Positions 45,101-54,615 of a stretch of DNA of 64,000 nucleotides are shown in pieces. This stretch comes from Henricia sp. BOLD:AAB3569 (Eukaryota; Echinodermata; Asteroidea; Spinulosida; Echinasteridae). Position numbers and translations under genes: made by a program. The DNA lies in assembly GCA_037783545.1 (NCBI GenBank), contig JBBELK010000387.1:372001-436000 (forward strand), read 5' to 3'. Every line of letters starts with the position of its first letter. Position 1 is the stretch's first letter. The notes beneath the pieces are model-generated. The model was given only the letters and a program-made list of their open reading frames with translations. It ran no database searches and was not told where the DNA came from.

Positions 45101-47374
45101 AGGTTTTCTGAAGTATTACTGCATCTATGTGGCTGAAATTTCTACAAGGCAGTTTATCAACATTATTCTTTAGTTATGTAATGCTGTTGTTTCGTCTGCA
45201 AATTATATAATGGCCTTTAAATAAAAGACTGCACGATTACAAAATAGACCCTTTCTACCTGCCGCCATGACAGGGGGCAGGTTTTCATATTTAAATGATG
45301 TGACAATAGATCCACAAAGTGCCTACTCGTGCATGACGCACGGTGAGAATGCGACAGCCCTCTGTCATGGTCGCCCGTGCTAAGGCTCTACTGTTCGACT
45401 TACTACGGACGTCGTGCCATCGCCAACCTCCTGATCTTGCAGATCGGCCAACTCGACCAGTATCTTGGCTGCCGGATGCTCTACTTCTAGAAGCTTTAGA
45501 ATTGTCGCGCCGTCATTGGTTATGGTCACGTCCTGAATGTTCGCCAAAACGATAAAGAAATAAAGACCCGAATTCTATTCACTAGTTAGGCCAAAAAAAA
45601 TAATAGTTCTGCTTCCGGTTTCCCGACCGACCCTATTTTTAGGCTGCGACCCTAGTTTTTTTATCGGAAAAAAAATGAAAAAAAAAACAAAAAATGGAAA
45701 AAAAAAAAAAAACGGAAAAAAAAAAAACAAAAAACAAAAAAAAAGCAGATGCCTCCATATGATTGTGCACAAAAAAAATTGGCAAAAAAAAAAAAATTCC
45801 CTACCTACCTACCCTATTTTGAAATGCCATGTAATCGGAAGCAGAACTATTTTTTTTTTTGGCCTTACCACTGAGATGCCGTGTGTCAAGTCTATAGAAC
45901 ATGGCAGAAAAAAAGTATTTAAAGAAATTATTAAATGTTTTTCATTCCTAAATTCACTTTCCTTTCAAATATTAACACATTTTGGTGGTTATTGAGTCAT
46001 TATAAGGAGAATAAGTGGCGACCAGTAAACGGAATTCTTTCAAATTTTCTAAGCGTTTTCTCACAAAATGTCCAAATCTTCCGACCCATAAATTTTGTTT
46101 TTTCATAAAATCTGCATTTACCAATGCTTGAAGTCATTTTAAAGACAAAAATTACATGTATGATCAACTTCTCAACTTTTTTTCCCCGTAAAATCTGAAC
46201 TTTGACCCGTCATACTTACACCAACATCATCTACGAGCATTTTATCCAGTCCAACAGGGCCCAACGAACTCTTGACAATGTTGGCAACGGCTGATGCTGC
46301 TGTTACTGTAAAGGAAAAAATCAAGAATGGAATACAAAACAGCAGTTTTTTTGTCCAATTTTTAATTCCTCTGCTTTGACTCATCACTCACAGAAACTTA
46401 AAATGTCTACTTTTGGTCAGAAAGCTGTAAACAGGTAGATAACCATGCACAGACACCCAGGATTTTCCTTGTTATGAAATATAAACCACGTAAAAATGTT
46501 AGTTTGATGATAAAAATGCAAAATTAGGAGGGAAAAATGTCATGAATTTAACAAGGAAAAATGTTTTGGAATTTTTTTCGTATACATTGAACAAAGATTT
46601 TAGGGAAATTATCTCCTGGAATCAACAGATCATCAAATTCTAAGATATACTTCCCACTTGCACTTCTGTCGCAAATGTTGCATTTCTGAGATAAATGAAT
46701 GATAAAATTACTGCATAAAGAAATGCACAAAATGACGCAGCAAGCAGTCTGTGCATAAGCGCGACAACAGAGGGCGCTGCGCGCGCGTGAATGGTTATCT
46801 TGTGCACTAACTGAAGGCAATTTTTGAAGGAGAACATGTGATTTTTCTACAGAAAAGCAACATTTGCGACAAAAGTGCAAGTCATGCAAGTGGAAAGTAT
46901 ATCTTAAAATTACAAATTATCTGTTGATTCCTGGAAGTAATTTCCTTAAAATCTTTGTTCAATGTCTACGAAAAAAATACCATTTTTTTTTAGAGTTGTC
47001 CTATAGCATAGGTGCATGTGATCAGACGCAGGGAGTTTACGTGCATGGTAATCTTTTTGCTCGAGTCATTTTAAAGAAAAACAATCTGATCAACTACTTC
47101 TCAACTTTTACCAATACATAATATATCAAAATCACAACACACATCGGGAAAAAATGAGGAGGGAGGGGCGCTCAAAAATGTGATTTAAACACGCTCCTTT
47201 AAACATGTCGGAAATAGGCATCTTTTCCATAGGCTCTGTCACGTGTTGTTACATGCACAGTTGACAGAAATCCGTTTTAAATACGTGAACATGCAAACTC
47301 TTACCATTCTGCTGTCGAACTGTATCGCCGGAGGTTCTTTCACCAAATACAGACAGCATCTTAGAGGTGGACAT
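33134..47374 (-). CDS. TCP1: T-complex protein 1 subunit alpha (CCT1 chaperonin subunit)
   Basis: Complete gene, twelve coding exons: 47305-47374, 46220-46305, 45404-45532, 43886-43983, 42087-42197, 41276-41457, 39939-40065, 38057-38232, 37187-37310, 35681-35873, 34867-35030 and 33134-33317. They give 547 aa, close to the usual 550-560. All junctions are GT-AG and keep phase. CCT1 is one of eight paralogous subunits of the cytosolic TRiC chaperonin ring, which folds actin, tubulin and other proteins using ATP. Visible signatures: [16 protein letters not shown] near the N-terminus, [35 protein letters not shown], the ATP-site GDGTT at residues 89-93, [77 protein letters not shown] and IRIDD-type C-terminal sequence. 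The subunit-specific sequence fits alpha rather than the other CCTs. Introns total about 12.6 kb and are packed with MITEs and tRNA-like arrays. The start codon lies 517 bp from the divergent crotonase gene. Confidence 0.97.
33385..34165 (-). repeat. Tandem array of tRNA-like 5' halves, about 78-bp period, ten units
   Basis: Read on the minus strand, each unit contains gcctcatagctcagctggta gagcatctgcc followed by a gtcagaggtcttggggaaaa linker. The gctcagctggtagagc box A word recurs about every 78 bp (positions 33429 to 34135). Only the terminal unit (33385-33449) keeps a TΨC-like ggttcgaatc box. It lies in CCT1 intron 11. Confidence 0.85.
34216..34290 (-). other. tRNA-like SINE fragment
   Basis: Minus strand reads ggtggtcaagtagttaagat and ggattcgagtcccaccc. 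A shorter relative lies at 55355-55395 and another at 59590-59655. Confidence 0.45.
35071..35390 (+). repeat. GGAGC-ended MITE family copy, CCT1 intron 10
   Basis: Shares cgttccaacctaacaatcat, ggaagcaaaaaggttggtgt and gtgatctggacacgctccta. The outermost left end is lost. Confidence 0.8.
35947..36353. repeat. AAAGGGGGCATTTTGGCAAC foldback, copy 1
   Basis: A 400-bp foldback centred on ctaaaatgtaacaagtgtcc, with arms tttcagttgttctgaagaga and the inverse. It sits in CCT1 intron 9, and its right end runs straight into the plus-strand tRNA-like array. Confidence 0.85.
36354..36860 (+). repeat. Tandem array of tRNA-like 5' halves, opposite orientation, six to seven units
   Basis: Same unit as the array at 33385 but on the plus strand (box A words near 36402, 36471, 36547, 36618, 36696, 36775). 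It begins exactly at the end of a foldback element. It lies in CCT1 intron 9. Confidence 0.85.
36896..37128. repeat. TTTTGGGAGTCAAATAAT foldback, copy 2
   Basis: Starts atgacgtcattttgggagta and ends gtgttcgaaaggggtcaata. It lies in CCT1 intron 9, 60 bp from exon 9's donor and just after the tRNA-like array. Confidence 0.8.
37433..37535 (+). repeat. GGAGC-family right-end fragment
   Basis: Contains only the last 100 bp of the family (tttcagaatggcaatgac-like to gatctggacaccctccttt). It abuts the next repeat, which starts aaaggcccagtgtat. Confidence 0.7.
37536..38032 (+). repeat. AAAGGCCC-ended 500-bp repeat, copy A (CCT1 intron 8)
   Basis: Begins aaaggcccagtgtatcattt and ends ctacaggcctttaa. 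Copy B at 49108-49632 matches throughout (ctgaaatttcttcggatgag, gccacagagtgcatgacgca). The short AAAGGCC terminal inverted repeats suggest a MITE. Its end lies 25 bp from CCT1 exon 8. Confidence 0.8.
38482..38976 (+). repeat. GCGAAGTGG-rich MITE family, copy 4
   Basis: Full-length copy with both termini in CCT1 intron 7. It contains the same ccagctccgtacttcgtcta segment and the cgccccaaaaccacttcgcc block. Confidence 0.8.
40553..40977. repeat. AAAGGGGGCATTTTGGCAAC foldback, copy 2
   Basis: Complete copy in CCT1 intron 6, with the same arms and the centre ctaaaatgtaacataagtgt. Confidence 0.85.
42372..42696 (+). repeat. GCGAAGTGG-rich MITE family, copy 5 (internal deletion)
   Basis: Both ends are kept, but about 130 bp between the gcactcgggcgaagtg block and the right terminal gaacatttctgattttttag are missing. 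It lies in CCT1 intron 4. Confidence 0.8.
42838..42889 (+). repeat. 17-bp tandem repeat, three units
   Basis: ggtcacatgaccaacaa is repeated three times without change except the last base region. Each unit contains the palindrome ggtcacatgacc-like. Confidence 0.9.
42919..43152. repeat. Foldback element in CCT1 intron 4
   Basis: The arms ggtcttttccaaatctcggc ... gcaaatattcctgcacaaaa and their inverse (agtccagatttggaaaaagg) surround a short centre near agtaaagggatccaac. Confidence 0.75.
43214..43647 (-). repeat. GCATAGTTCCGA MITE, copy 3
   Basis: Inverse-oriented copy in CCT1 intron 4: gcatagttccgacctgtcaa at the left and caatctcgcaactatgc at the right. Confidence 0.8.
45589..45864. mobile_element. 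GGCCAAAA MITE with TTA flanks and A-rich centre
   Basis: The ends are ggccaaaaaaaataatagtt/ctgcttccg and their reverse complement, flanked by TTA on each side (45586-45588 and 45865-45867). The centre is long runs of A broken by single bases. It lies in CCT1 intron 2, about 55 bp from the exon 3 acceptor, so in the CCT1 pre-mRNA it supplies long U-rich runs close upstream of that splice site. Confidence 0.75.
46555..46990. repeat. Foldback repeat in CCT1 intron 1, related to 6560-6830
   Basis: The left part 46555-46690 is the inverse of 46845-46985 (gcaacatttgcgacaaaagtg). The centre holds gcgcgacaacagagggcgct, which also appears at 6568-6590, where only the right half of the repeat is present. 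Confidence 0.75.
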
Positions 47375-47891
47375 TTTGGAAGATTTATGCCCACTTTCAG
47401 ACTTGCAACTTGCGACGATGTTCTGCACGTGTGTCTCTACGTAAAATGTGGAACTTACTAGAAACTAGACTGGATCCCAAATCCCACAAATTACAGACTG
47501 GCCGGCTGCGTTATCTTTGACGTTTTCACGACCTAAAAGTCAGAAACCAGTCTATTATTTGGAACGTACTACTCTGGACTAAAAGGGAACACCCGCATAA
47601 AATATATGCTTCAAAATCGTCAAATTATAAAAACAGTGTCATGTATATTCCTAAATGATAATGAAAACAAGTTTTAGTAAATTATTGCAATAAATAAAAC
47701 TCGTTTATTAAGCTAAATATTTATGTACATGCTAACTATTACAATTAAAACAAAATGGACACCCCTTCACTTATAATAAAACGGTCAATGTGCACAGCAT
47801 GCACATGCACAAACAAAACATGTGCATGTGTCATTTTGCGTGCATATTTAGCTTGCTGTTGACTTGAATTTTATTTTATTTCTGGACAAAA
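47375..47891. promoter_or_regulatory. Divergent (shared) promoter region of CCT1 and crotonase gene
   Basis: The start codons of CCT1 (minus) and the crotonase gene (plus) face away from each other across 517 bp. No transposon family recognised elsewhere in the window appears inside this gap, although both flanking first introns are full of them. That depletion and the head-to-head layout suggest a shared promoter with the 5' UTRs. An alternating ACATGCACA-type purine-pyrimidine run at about 47795-47860 is the only notable string; no TATA box was convincingly placed. Confidence 0.5.
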
Positions 47892-50800
47892 ATGGCACAT
47901 TTAACAAGACTCGGTGTTCTTTGTAACCATTTACATCCGCGCAACAGCAGTTTTATAAGTAGCGTCGTGAAAACAGGCACAGCGATTCAAAAGAAAAGCG
48001 TGTCTTCAAGTTCAACAACAGAAGAAGGTTGAACTTTGACCTATCTCCCTCCCCATTTTCCCCATGGGTGTTGAGATTTTGAAACCATATAATTTGTCAT
48101 ATTTTTCTCATTACCATTCTAAAATTTTAGCACTCTCAATCTGTATATTTTCAAGGATATCGAAAAAACCCGCAATGTTTTGTAAACTATTTTATCCAGT
48201 TTATAGACCTACTATTAATATTTCTTTCTGGTACTAAAACCAAGGATTCCTCAAAAGTGACCATTGCAATGTCGCTCGCAAGCGTGAGGAAACCCATGAG
48301 GAGAATTAGAAACGGCCAGAGACACCGAGGAATCCCCTGCTCTTCACGAAAGAATGCACTGCGTAACCTAACACATTGGACCAACGGCTTAATTTACATC
48401 CCTTCCGAAGGATGGAGCAAGTGTGTTTGTGCTTGCTCAAGGGCGGGCACAGGTACCCCAGTCGGGTATCGAACCTGCAACCCCAAGTTTTCACCCGAGT
48501 ATTGCGAGTCAGTGACCCAAACCGCGGCCACGATGTACACCAACCTTTTTGCTTCTAAATTGGAGATTGCAAATTTTCTGTTTTCTTCCCATGGATAGTA
48601 TTTTGGGGAGATATTTTATATGATTGATAAGGTTTTAGAACGAAATCCATTTTCTGAAGAAAAACATTTAAACAAGCTCCTTTAAAATTGTTGATGCTGT
48701 AACCATGGTAACATAAAAATAATCTTTCATTTCTGTTTATAGATAACACAGTTATCACCGAAAGACAGGGCAACATTTTTTTGATTGCAATAAATCGACC
48801 CGAGCATCGCAATGCGGTCAACCGTGCAACAGCCCTGGGGCTGCGACGTGTGTTTGAAGAATTTGACAGTGATAAAGAGTTGAGTGTTGCCGTCTTTTAT
48901 GGAATGGGTAAGACCTTGAATTTTTGCAGGTTGTGTGTTGGAATCCATGCGCATGTGCCCTTGGGCAAGGCACTTTGCCATAAGTTGCCTTTGCCATAAG
49001 TTACCTGTGGGGGTATTGAATGTGTTGTGTGTTTGATTAGGGAACTGAGAAGGTTGAATTAAGGAATGTTATTATGAGCCCAACGACCAGGGGTAATAAA
49101 TTAATTTAAAGGCCCAGTGTATCATTTGCAATGTCCCCAAAAAGTAATCGACGAGTTTACAGGGGAAAAGTTCTGCAAGTAAAGATTGAATTAATAGCAA
49201 CTCTCCAATGAAAGGTTTCCGCTCAAAATGATATAATTTTACCAGAAAATAATCCGTAAAGATGAAATTATATTTAGATTTACTTATTTTTGGTTTGCAT
49301 CTACGCGATCCAAAATGCATGGGCGCTGTGTACTGCGTGTGCGTGTTCCAACGCGATGCATTTTTATAGATCGCGCGCACACGCAGTATATGATGTGCGC
49401 CACAGAGTGCATGACGCAATTAGCCACACAGTACCCGATCAACTGAGAACGAATATTTGAAACACCCAGCCAAGACCAGGAAAACGCATATGGATTTTCA
49501 TGGTTTTTTAAACGTGGTACATTTGACAAAGCTGAAATTTCTTCGGATGAGTTTGTTGATGTCTTTCTTTTGATTTATAATGGTTTTATTCACAGAATCG
49601 CTCAAAAACAGATCATCTACAGGGCCTTTAAGCACCATGATACATATGTAATATGTGCACCATACAAAGATATATATCGGGTTTTTTTTTAGTGTTTTGA
49701 TTAAAAACATGCCTGTTGGCTTCATGTCAACTCGACTTTATTGCTTGGAATCCACTTGAAAGAGAAACAAAACTTATGCTAAACATAGTTCCTTTTTTTG
49801 GCCTTATAATTGTATAAAAATTCCAGTGTTGCGGACATATCTTTAAAAATGCAAAACAAATGTTAATAAAACGCCCTGTAAGAATTTAGAAATTCTGCAT
49901 TAGCATCTTTTCTTAAATTTAAAATGTCTCAAAAATCATCAAAAAGTACAGATCAATCTGATGGAAAAACCACAATTTAGCAGTTAAAAGAACATTTGCT
50001 GGCTGATTTTGTTCCAGCCAGTTTTGTATACATTGAGAAGTTGACTACTTATTATTTTTTAAATGTCTTAAAATTCACCAATAAGTGCAGATCTGATACA
50101 TTGATAGGCCACAATTTAGTAGTAATAGGAACAACCAAACTTGAGCCTTATCAGGATTCAAACCCGAGACCTCTGACTCACCGGGCAGATGCTCTACCAG
50201 CTTAGCTATAAGGCACAGTTGGTATACTCCCTCAGGCTTTTCCTATGGACCCAATTTTTCTCTCGGTGTTGCATGGTAGCGCAACTGGGAGTATACCAAC
50301 TGTGCCTTATAGCCCAGCTGGTAGAGCATCTGCCTGGTGAGTCAGATGTCTCGGGTTCGAATCCCGATAAGGCCCTTACGATTGTTCACTCATCCCAAGT
50401 TTGGTTGTTTCATTTCAATGGTGATTAGGCACCATACCAGATGTTGTGTTCAGTAATAGAAAGAAATTGGAAATTTACCAGGGAAGACTTAGACAAATTT
50501 TCCAGCCAGTTTTGTACACATTCTTTATTTGAACACAAGGTCTGAAGCAACGGTTAGATTACTCGATTGTTTTCGTTGGTTTGCCATTTTCTTTCATTTG
50601 TGCAGGAGGAACGTTTTGTGCTGGTTACGATTTAAAAGAATTGTCTTCATTTCAACAATACAACCTATCTGACATCAAGTTAGACCCATTTGGGCCAATG
50701 GTAATAAGCTTTTTATTCTGTTTTGTGATCAAGCCTAATGGCCTGGACCAGGCTGGGCTTTTCACTGGCAGGGCCTTATCAGACCCTTTGGACTGGCCTT

Positions 50801-53800
50801 AGGGCAGACAGTAGCAAGATGTCAGGCCTGATGGCCTAGGCCAGGCTGGGCTTTTCACTGGCAGGGCCTTACCAGACCTTTTGGACTGGCCTTGGGGCAG
50901 ACAGTAGCAAGATATCAGGCCTGATGGCCTGGGCCAGGCTGGGCTTTTCACTGGCAGGGCCTTACCAGACCTTTTGGACTGGCCTTGGGGCAGACAGTAG
51001 CAAGATATCAGGCCCGATGTCCCAGGCCAGGCTGGGCTTTTCACTGGCTGGGCCTTACCAGACCTTTTGGACTGGCCTTAGGGCAGACAGTAGCAAGATA
51101 TCAGGCCTGATGGCCTGGGCCAGGCTGGGCTTTTCACTGGCAGGGCCTTACCAGACCTTTTGGACTGGCCTTAGGGCAGACAGTAGCAAGATATCAGGCC
51201 CGATGTCCCGGGCCAGGCTGGGCTTTTCACTGGCAGGGCCTTACCAGACCTTTTGGACTGGCCTTAGGGCAGACAGTAGCAAGATATCAGGCCCGATGGC
51301 CTGGACCAGGCTGGGCTTTTCACTGGCAGGGCCTTACCAGACCTTTTGGACTGGCCTTAGGGCAGACAGTAGCAAGATATCAGGCCTGATGGCCTGGACC
51401 AGGCTGGGCTTTTCACTAGCAGGGCCTTACCAGACCTTTTGGACTGGCCTTAGGGCAGACAGTAGCAAGATATCAGGCCTGATGGCCTGGGCCAGGCTGG
51501 GCTTTTCATTGGCAGGGCCTTACCAGACCTTTTGGACTGGCCTTAGGGCAGACAGTAGCAAGATATCAGGCCTGATGATCTGGTTTAATACAATATTTAG
51601 TTTGTTTGTTTTCTTCTTAGGGTCCAAGCAAAATGCAATTTAGTAAGCCCGTGATAGCGGCCGTAAATGGCTATGCTGTGGCCGGAGGGCTTGAACTCTC
51701 CCTTATGTGCGACATGCGAGTTGCAGAAAAGAGCGCCGTGTTTGGAGTGTTTTGCAGAAGATTCGGTAACTACAAATTCCCCATTTGTCATGTACTGTCA
51801 AACATAAGATCAGCCAAGGACGTTTATTAAAGGCAGTATACATGATTGGTATCTTGAAAATCAGAAATGTTCACAGATTTACGCCTAACTTACACAATAT
51901 CAACATGATGACCGTAGGAAACTTCTGAAGTGCTATAGTCTTTGAGAAATGAGTAAAACAATTAGTTTTCATCTCATGAGACGAAAATTTAATTCGCCCC
52001 AAAACCATTTCGCCCGAGTGCCATTTCGCCCCAAATTACTTCGTCCAAACACTACATCGCCCAAATGCCACTTCGCCCCAAAACCACTTCGTGCACAGGC
52101 CGTGGTTCAGGGCGAAATGGTTCAGGGCGAAGTGGTTTTGGGGCGAAATGACTGCAAACCCTTTTTTGACTGTTTTCTCAAAAGTTAGACGAAGTACGGA
52201 GCTGGTTTTTGCTCAGGTTGGTTTTAATCATGCATATCTTCAATCACACAGGGGGATAAAACTATTTGTAACAGTTTACCAATCATGTATACTATCTTTA
52301 AAGAAATGAGAAAAACCTAAATGTTTCAATTTTTCCAGAAAATGGATTTCATTCTAACCTAACAATCATGTAAAATACCTCCCCAAAATACTATTCGTGG
52401 GAAGAAAACAAGAAATTTGCAATCTCCAATTTGGATGTGAAAGCAAAAAGGTTGGTGTGATCACTGCACTGCTTTATTTTACAAAACATCGGTGGTTTTT
52501 GCTCAATATCCTTGAAAATATACGGATTGAGAGTGCAACATTCCAGAATGGTAATGAGAAAAATATGACAAATGATATGGTATCAAAATCTCAACACCCA
52601 TGGGAAAAATTGGGGGCTCAAAAATGTGATCTGGACACGCTCCTTTAAGGAATGCTATTGAGAGCCCAATGACCAGTGGTAATAATGTGAGGCACCATGA
52701 TATAGTTTATATGTGCACTTTTTTTTGTTAGGCGTGCCTTTACTCGACGGTGGAAGTGTTCGTCTTCCGAAATTAATCGGTCTTTCCAGAGCTATGGACA
52801 TGATTCTAACGGGACGTCCGGTTACCGCGGACGAAGCTTATAACTTTGGTCTCGCGAACAGAGTGGTGCCTGATGGCGAAGGTGAGTCTAGATGAGTGGA
52901 TATAGGATGCAAGACTGCCGATTTAGGCACTCGATTTCAAGGACAATATTTAACAGTATTATCTTGATCCTTAGGGCATCGAGATACATATAAGTTGGTG
53001 GTGCCATTGGCAGCTGATGGCCAGAGACATTGGGTAATCCCCTACTCTGCACGGAAGTGTGCGCGCAAAACTTGGTGTTGCGGATTCGACACCCATTCGT
53101 GGTACATTTGCCCTTGAGCAAGGTACTTAATCACAATTGCTCCATCCTTTGGAAGGGATGTAAAGCCATTGGTCCAGTGTGTCGGGTAATGTATTAAAAA
53201 AATCCCAGAGCACTCTTTCGTGAAAAGTAAGGGGATTCCCCGGTGTCTTTGGCCGTCGACTGCCAATGGCGCCACCCACCAATGTATCTCGATGTTTAGG
53301 TAGACGACAATAATAATGTGCAGCGCATAAACATTCATATGGAAGGTGCGCTACACTATTCACAATACGTTAGGGATATTGTGGGGTGTACGCAGATATT
53401 TTATTGAGGGTATGCATTCCGCTTAAATGATTTTGTATATTAGACAATTGTATCTGCATGAAAGACACACCTTGTCACAGGACTGCCGTTTTAAGATCAC
53501 CTCGGGACGATCATTTGCACCATCACCCTCATGAGCAGTCAATGTTTGTATTTGTATTGTTATGTTATGAAACAGGGTTATAGACGAGTCCATCACAAGT
53601 CCTTCACAAGTCTACCACAATTCCCTAGGCCTTAATTCAAGTCACAAGCCATTCAAATGAACTTCAACAAAGGCATTCTTTTGTGCGTGTTCATCCTTTG
53701 CTTCTTGTTACTTGACTTGTTACTGGACTTATTGTTACTTGTTACTGGATTTTATTGTGATGGACTCGACTACAATGCTGTTATGAAAAATGATTGAGTG

Positions 53801-54610
53801 GCATACATTTTACGATATAAAATTCAGTTTGTTTAAACTTCAACAGGGAAATTGCGTGAGCGACAAGTCAAAATTGAATTTCGTGTTTTGTTTTTTCAGG
53901 TCTTCAACATGCAATTGCCTTAGCTAAAGAAATCGCGAGCTTTCCGCAGGGCTGCGTACAGACCGACCGAATGTCTGCCTATTACAGCATGTACGACAGC
54001 CAAAATACCGACGATGCAATGATGTTTGAATTCAACAATGGTAAGACAAATTTTAAGTTGAATCGAAAAATACATTTAAAGGAGCTTGTCCAGATTTTTC
54101 CAGAAAATGGATTTCGTTCTAACCTAACAATCATGTAAAATACCACCCCAAAATACTATCCATGGGAAGAAAACAGGAAATTTGCAATCTCCAATTTGGA
54201 TGTGGAAGCAAAACGGCTGGTGTAATCACTGCACTGCTTTATGGAACCAGATAAATTAGTTTACAAAACATTGGTGTTTTTTTTTATGATATCCTTAAAA
54301 ATATACAGATTGAGAGCGTGAAATTTCAGAATGGTAATGAGAAAAATATGATACATGATATGGTATCAAAATCTCAACACCCATGGGAAAAATGGGGGTC
54401 TCAAAAATGTGATCTGGACACGCTCCTTGAAGTTCTTGTTTGTGATCAAGCAGCTTTTGGTATTGTTTTCTAATTTTCATAATTTGTTTTTAAATTTATA
54501 TTTTTATTATTTTTTTAGGATTTGAAGTTCTGGGTTCTGAGTCAGTTCCGGGAGCAACAAAGTTTGCAAAAGGTGAAGGCCGAAGTGGGTCTTTCAAGAT
54601 TAAAAAGTGA
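47892..54610 (+). CDS. Crotonase-family enoyl-CoA hydratase/isomerase-like protein, probably mitochondrial
   Basis: Seven exons: 47892-48027, 48743-48907, 50606-50700, 51621-51765, 52732-52881, 53900-54040 and 54519-54610, encoding 307 aa with all phases consistent. Residues 1-45 are rich in Arg, Lys, Ser and Thr and nearly free of acids until the end, like a mitochondrial presequence. The crotonase core follows: [10 protein letters not shown], the oxyanion-hole segment [33 protein letters not shown], then [20 protein letters not shown] and [20 protein letters not shown]. Glu157 matches the first catalytic Glu of rat enoyl-CoA hydratase (Glu144). The position of the second (Glu164) is Cys177. 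This FGVFCRR subtype is known mainly from bacterial and invertebrate crotonases of uncertain substrate, so classical hydratase activity should not be assumed. The ATG is the first one after the divergent CCT1 promoter region. Intron 3 carries a 93-bp satellite; intron 1 carries nested repeats. Confidence 0.93.
48030..48686 (-). repeat. GGAGC-ended MITE copy split by a SINE-like insertion
   Basis: The left half (48030-48215) and right half (48535-48686) are consecutive parts of one inverted family copy. About 320 bp of another repeat lies between them. That insert contains ccagagacaccgaggaatcc and a tRNA-like stretch, gtcgggtatcgaacctgcaa. All of it is in crotonase intron 1, starting just after the exon 1 donor. 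Confidence 0.7.
49108..49632 (+). repeat. AAAGGCCC-ended 500-bp repeat, copy B (crotonase intron 2)
   Basis: Second copy of the family at 37536. It carries about 25 extra bases (acgagtttacaggggaaaag region) that are absent from copy A. Confidence 0.8.
50145..50214 (-). other. tRNA-like sequence, inverted partner
   Basis: Near-identical to the copy at 50304 but on the other strand, 90 bp away. It has the same acceptor pairing (gccttat/ataaggc) and the same defective anticodon arm. Both lie in crotonase intron 2. Confidence 0.6.
50304..50373 (+). other. tRNA-like sequence (SINE head), 70 nt
   Basis: The acceptor-like ends GCCTTAT and ATAAGGC pair fully, with box A (agcccagctggtagagc) and box B (gggttcgaatccc). 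The anticodon arm (tctgcctggtgagtcaga) does not give a 5-bp stem with a 7-nt loop, so this is probably tRNA-derived repeat rather than a working tRNA gene. Confidence 0.6.
50730..51582 (+). repeat. 93-bp tandem satellite, nine units
   Basis: The word gactggcc recurs exactly every 93 bp (50791, 50884, 50977, 51070, 51163, 51256, 51349, 51442, 51535). Because 93 is a multiple of 3, one frame stays open for 239 codons. It lies in crotonase intron 3. Confidence 0.95.
51829..52302 (-). repeat. GCGAAGTGG-rich MITE family, copy 6
   Basis: Complete copy (taaaggcagtatacatgatt ... accaatcatgtatactatct) in crotonase intron 4. Its orientation matches copy 1 and is opposite to copies 2-5. Confidence 0.8.
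52312..52648 (+). repeat. GGAGC-ended MITE family copy, crotonase intron 4
   Basis: A 340-bp family with ideal ends aaaggagcgtgtccagat and its inverse. Its internal words are ccccaaaatactatccatgg, gcaatctccaatttggatgt and aaaaatatgacaaatgatat. It follows directly after GCGAAGTGG copy 6. Confidence 0.8.
52965..53295. repeat. SINE-like inverted pair in crotonase intron 5
   Basis: ggtggtgccattggcagctg, gccagagacattgggtaatc and their inverses (actgccaatggcgccaccca) bracket ttgagcaaggtacttaatca. Related single copies are at 35490-35590, 48290-48480 and 18220-18370. Confidence 0.7.
53370..53490 (+). repeat. Unoccupied relative of the 13440-14000 repeat
   Basis: Shares gatattttattgagggtatg, gattttgtatat.ttagacaa and gacacaccttgtcacagga with 13445-13524 plus 13952-13985, but lacks the MITE. 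It lies in crotonase intron 5. Confidence 0.75.
54075..54431 (+). repeat. GGAGC-ended MITE family copy, crotonase intron 6
   Basis: The most complete copy: tttaaaggagcttgtccaga at the left and gtgatctggacacgctcctt at the right. It ends 88 bp before the last coding exon. Confidence 0.85.
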
Positions 54611-54615
54611 ATATA

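Noticed and set aside
45575..45995. Lys-rich and Phe-rich frames on opposite strands
   Set aside because: They are translations of the A-rich MITE centre.
50304..50373. A functional tRNA gene
   Set aside because: Acceptor and TΨC parts are good, but the anticodon arm cannot form a standard 5-bp stem and 7-nt loop, and near copies occur in tandem arrays and SINE-like contexts.
50924..51643. A 239-codon repetitive protein gene
   Set aside because: It is explained by a 93-bp satellite in an intron; each unit has an in-frame ATG only because the unit repeats.
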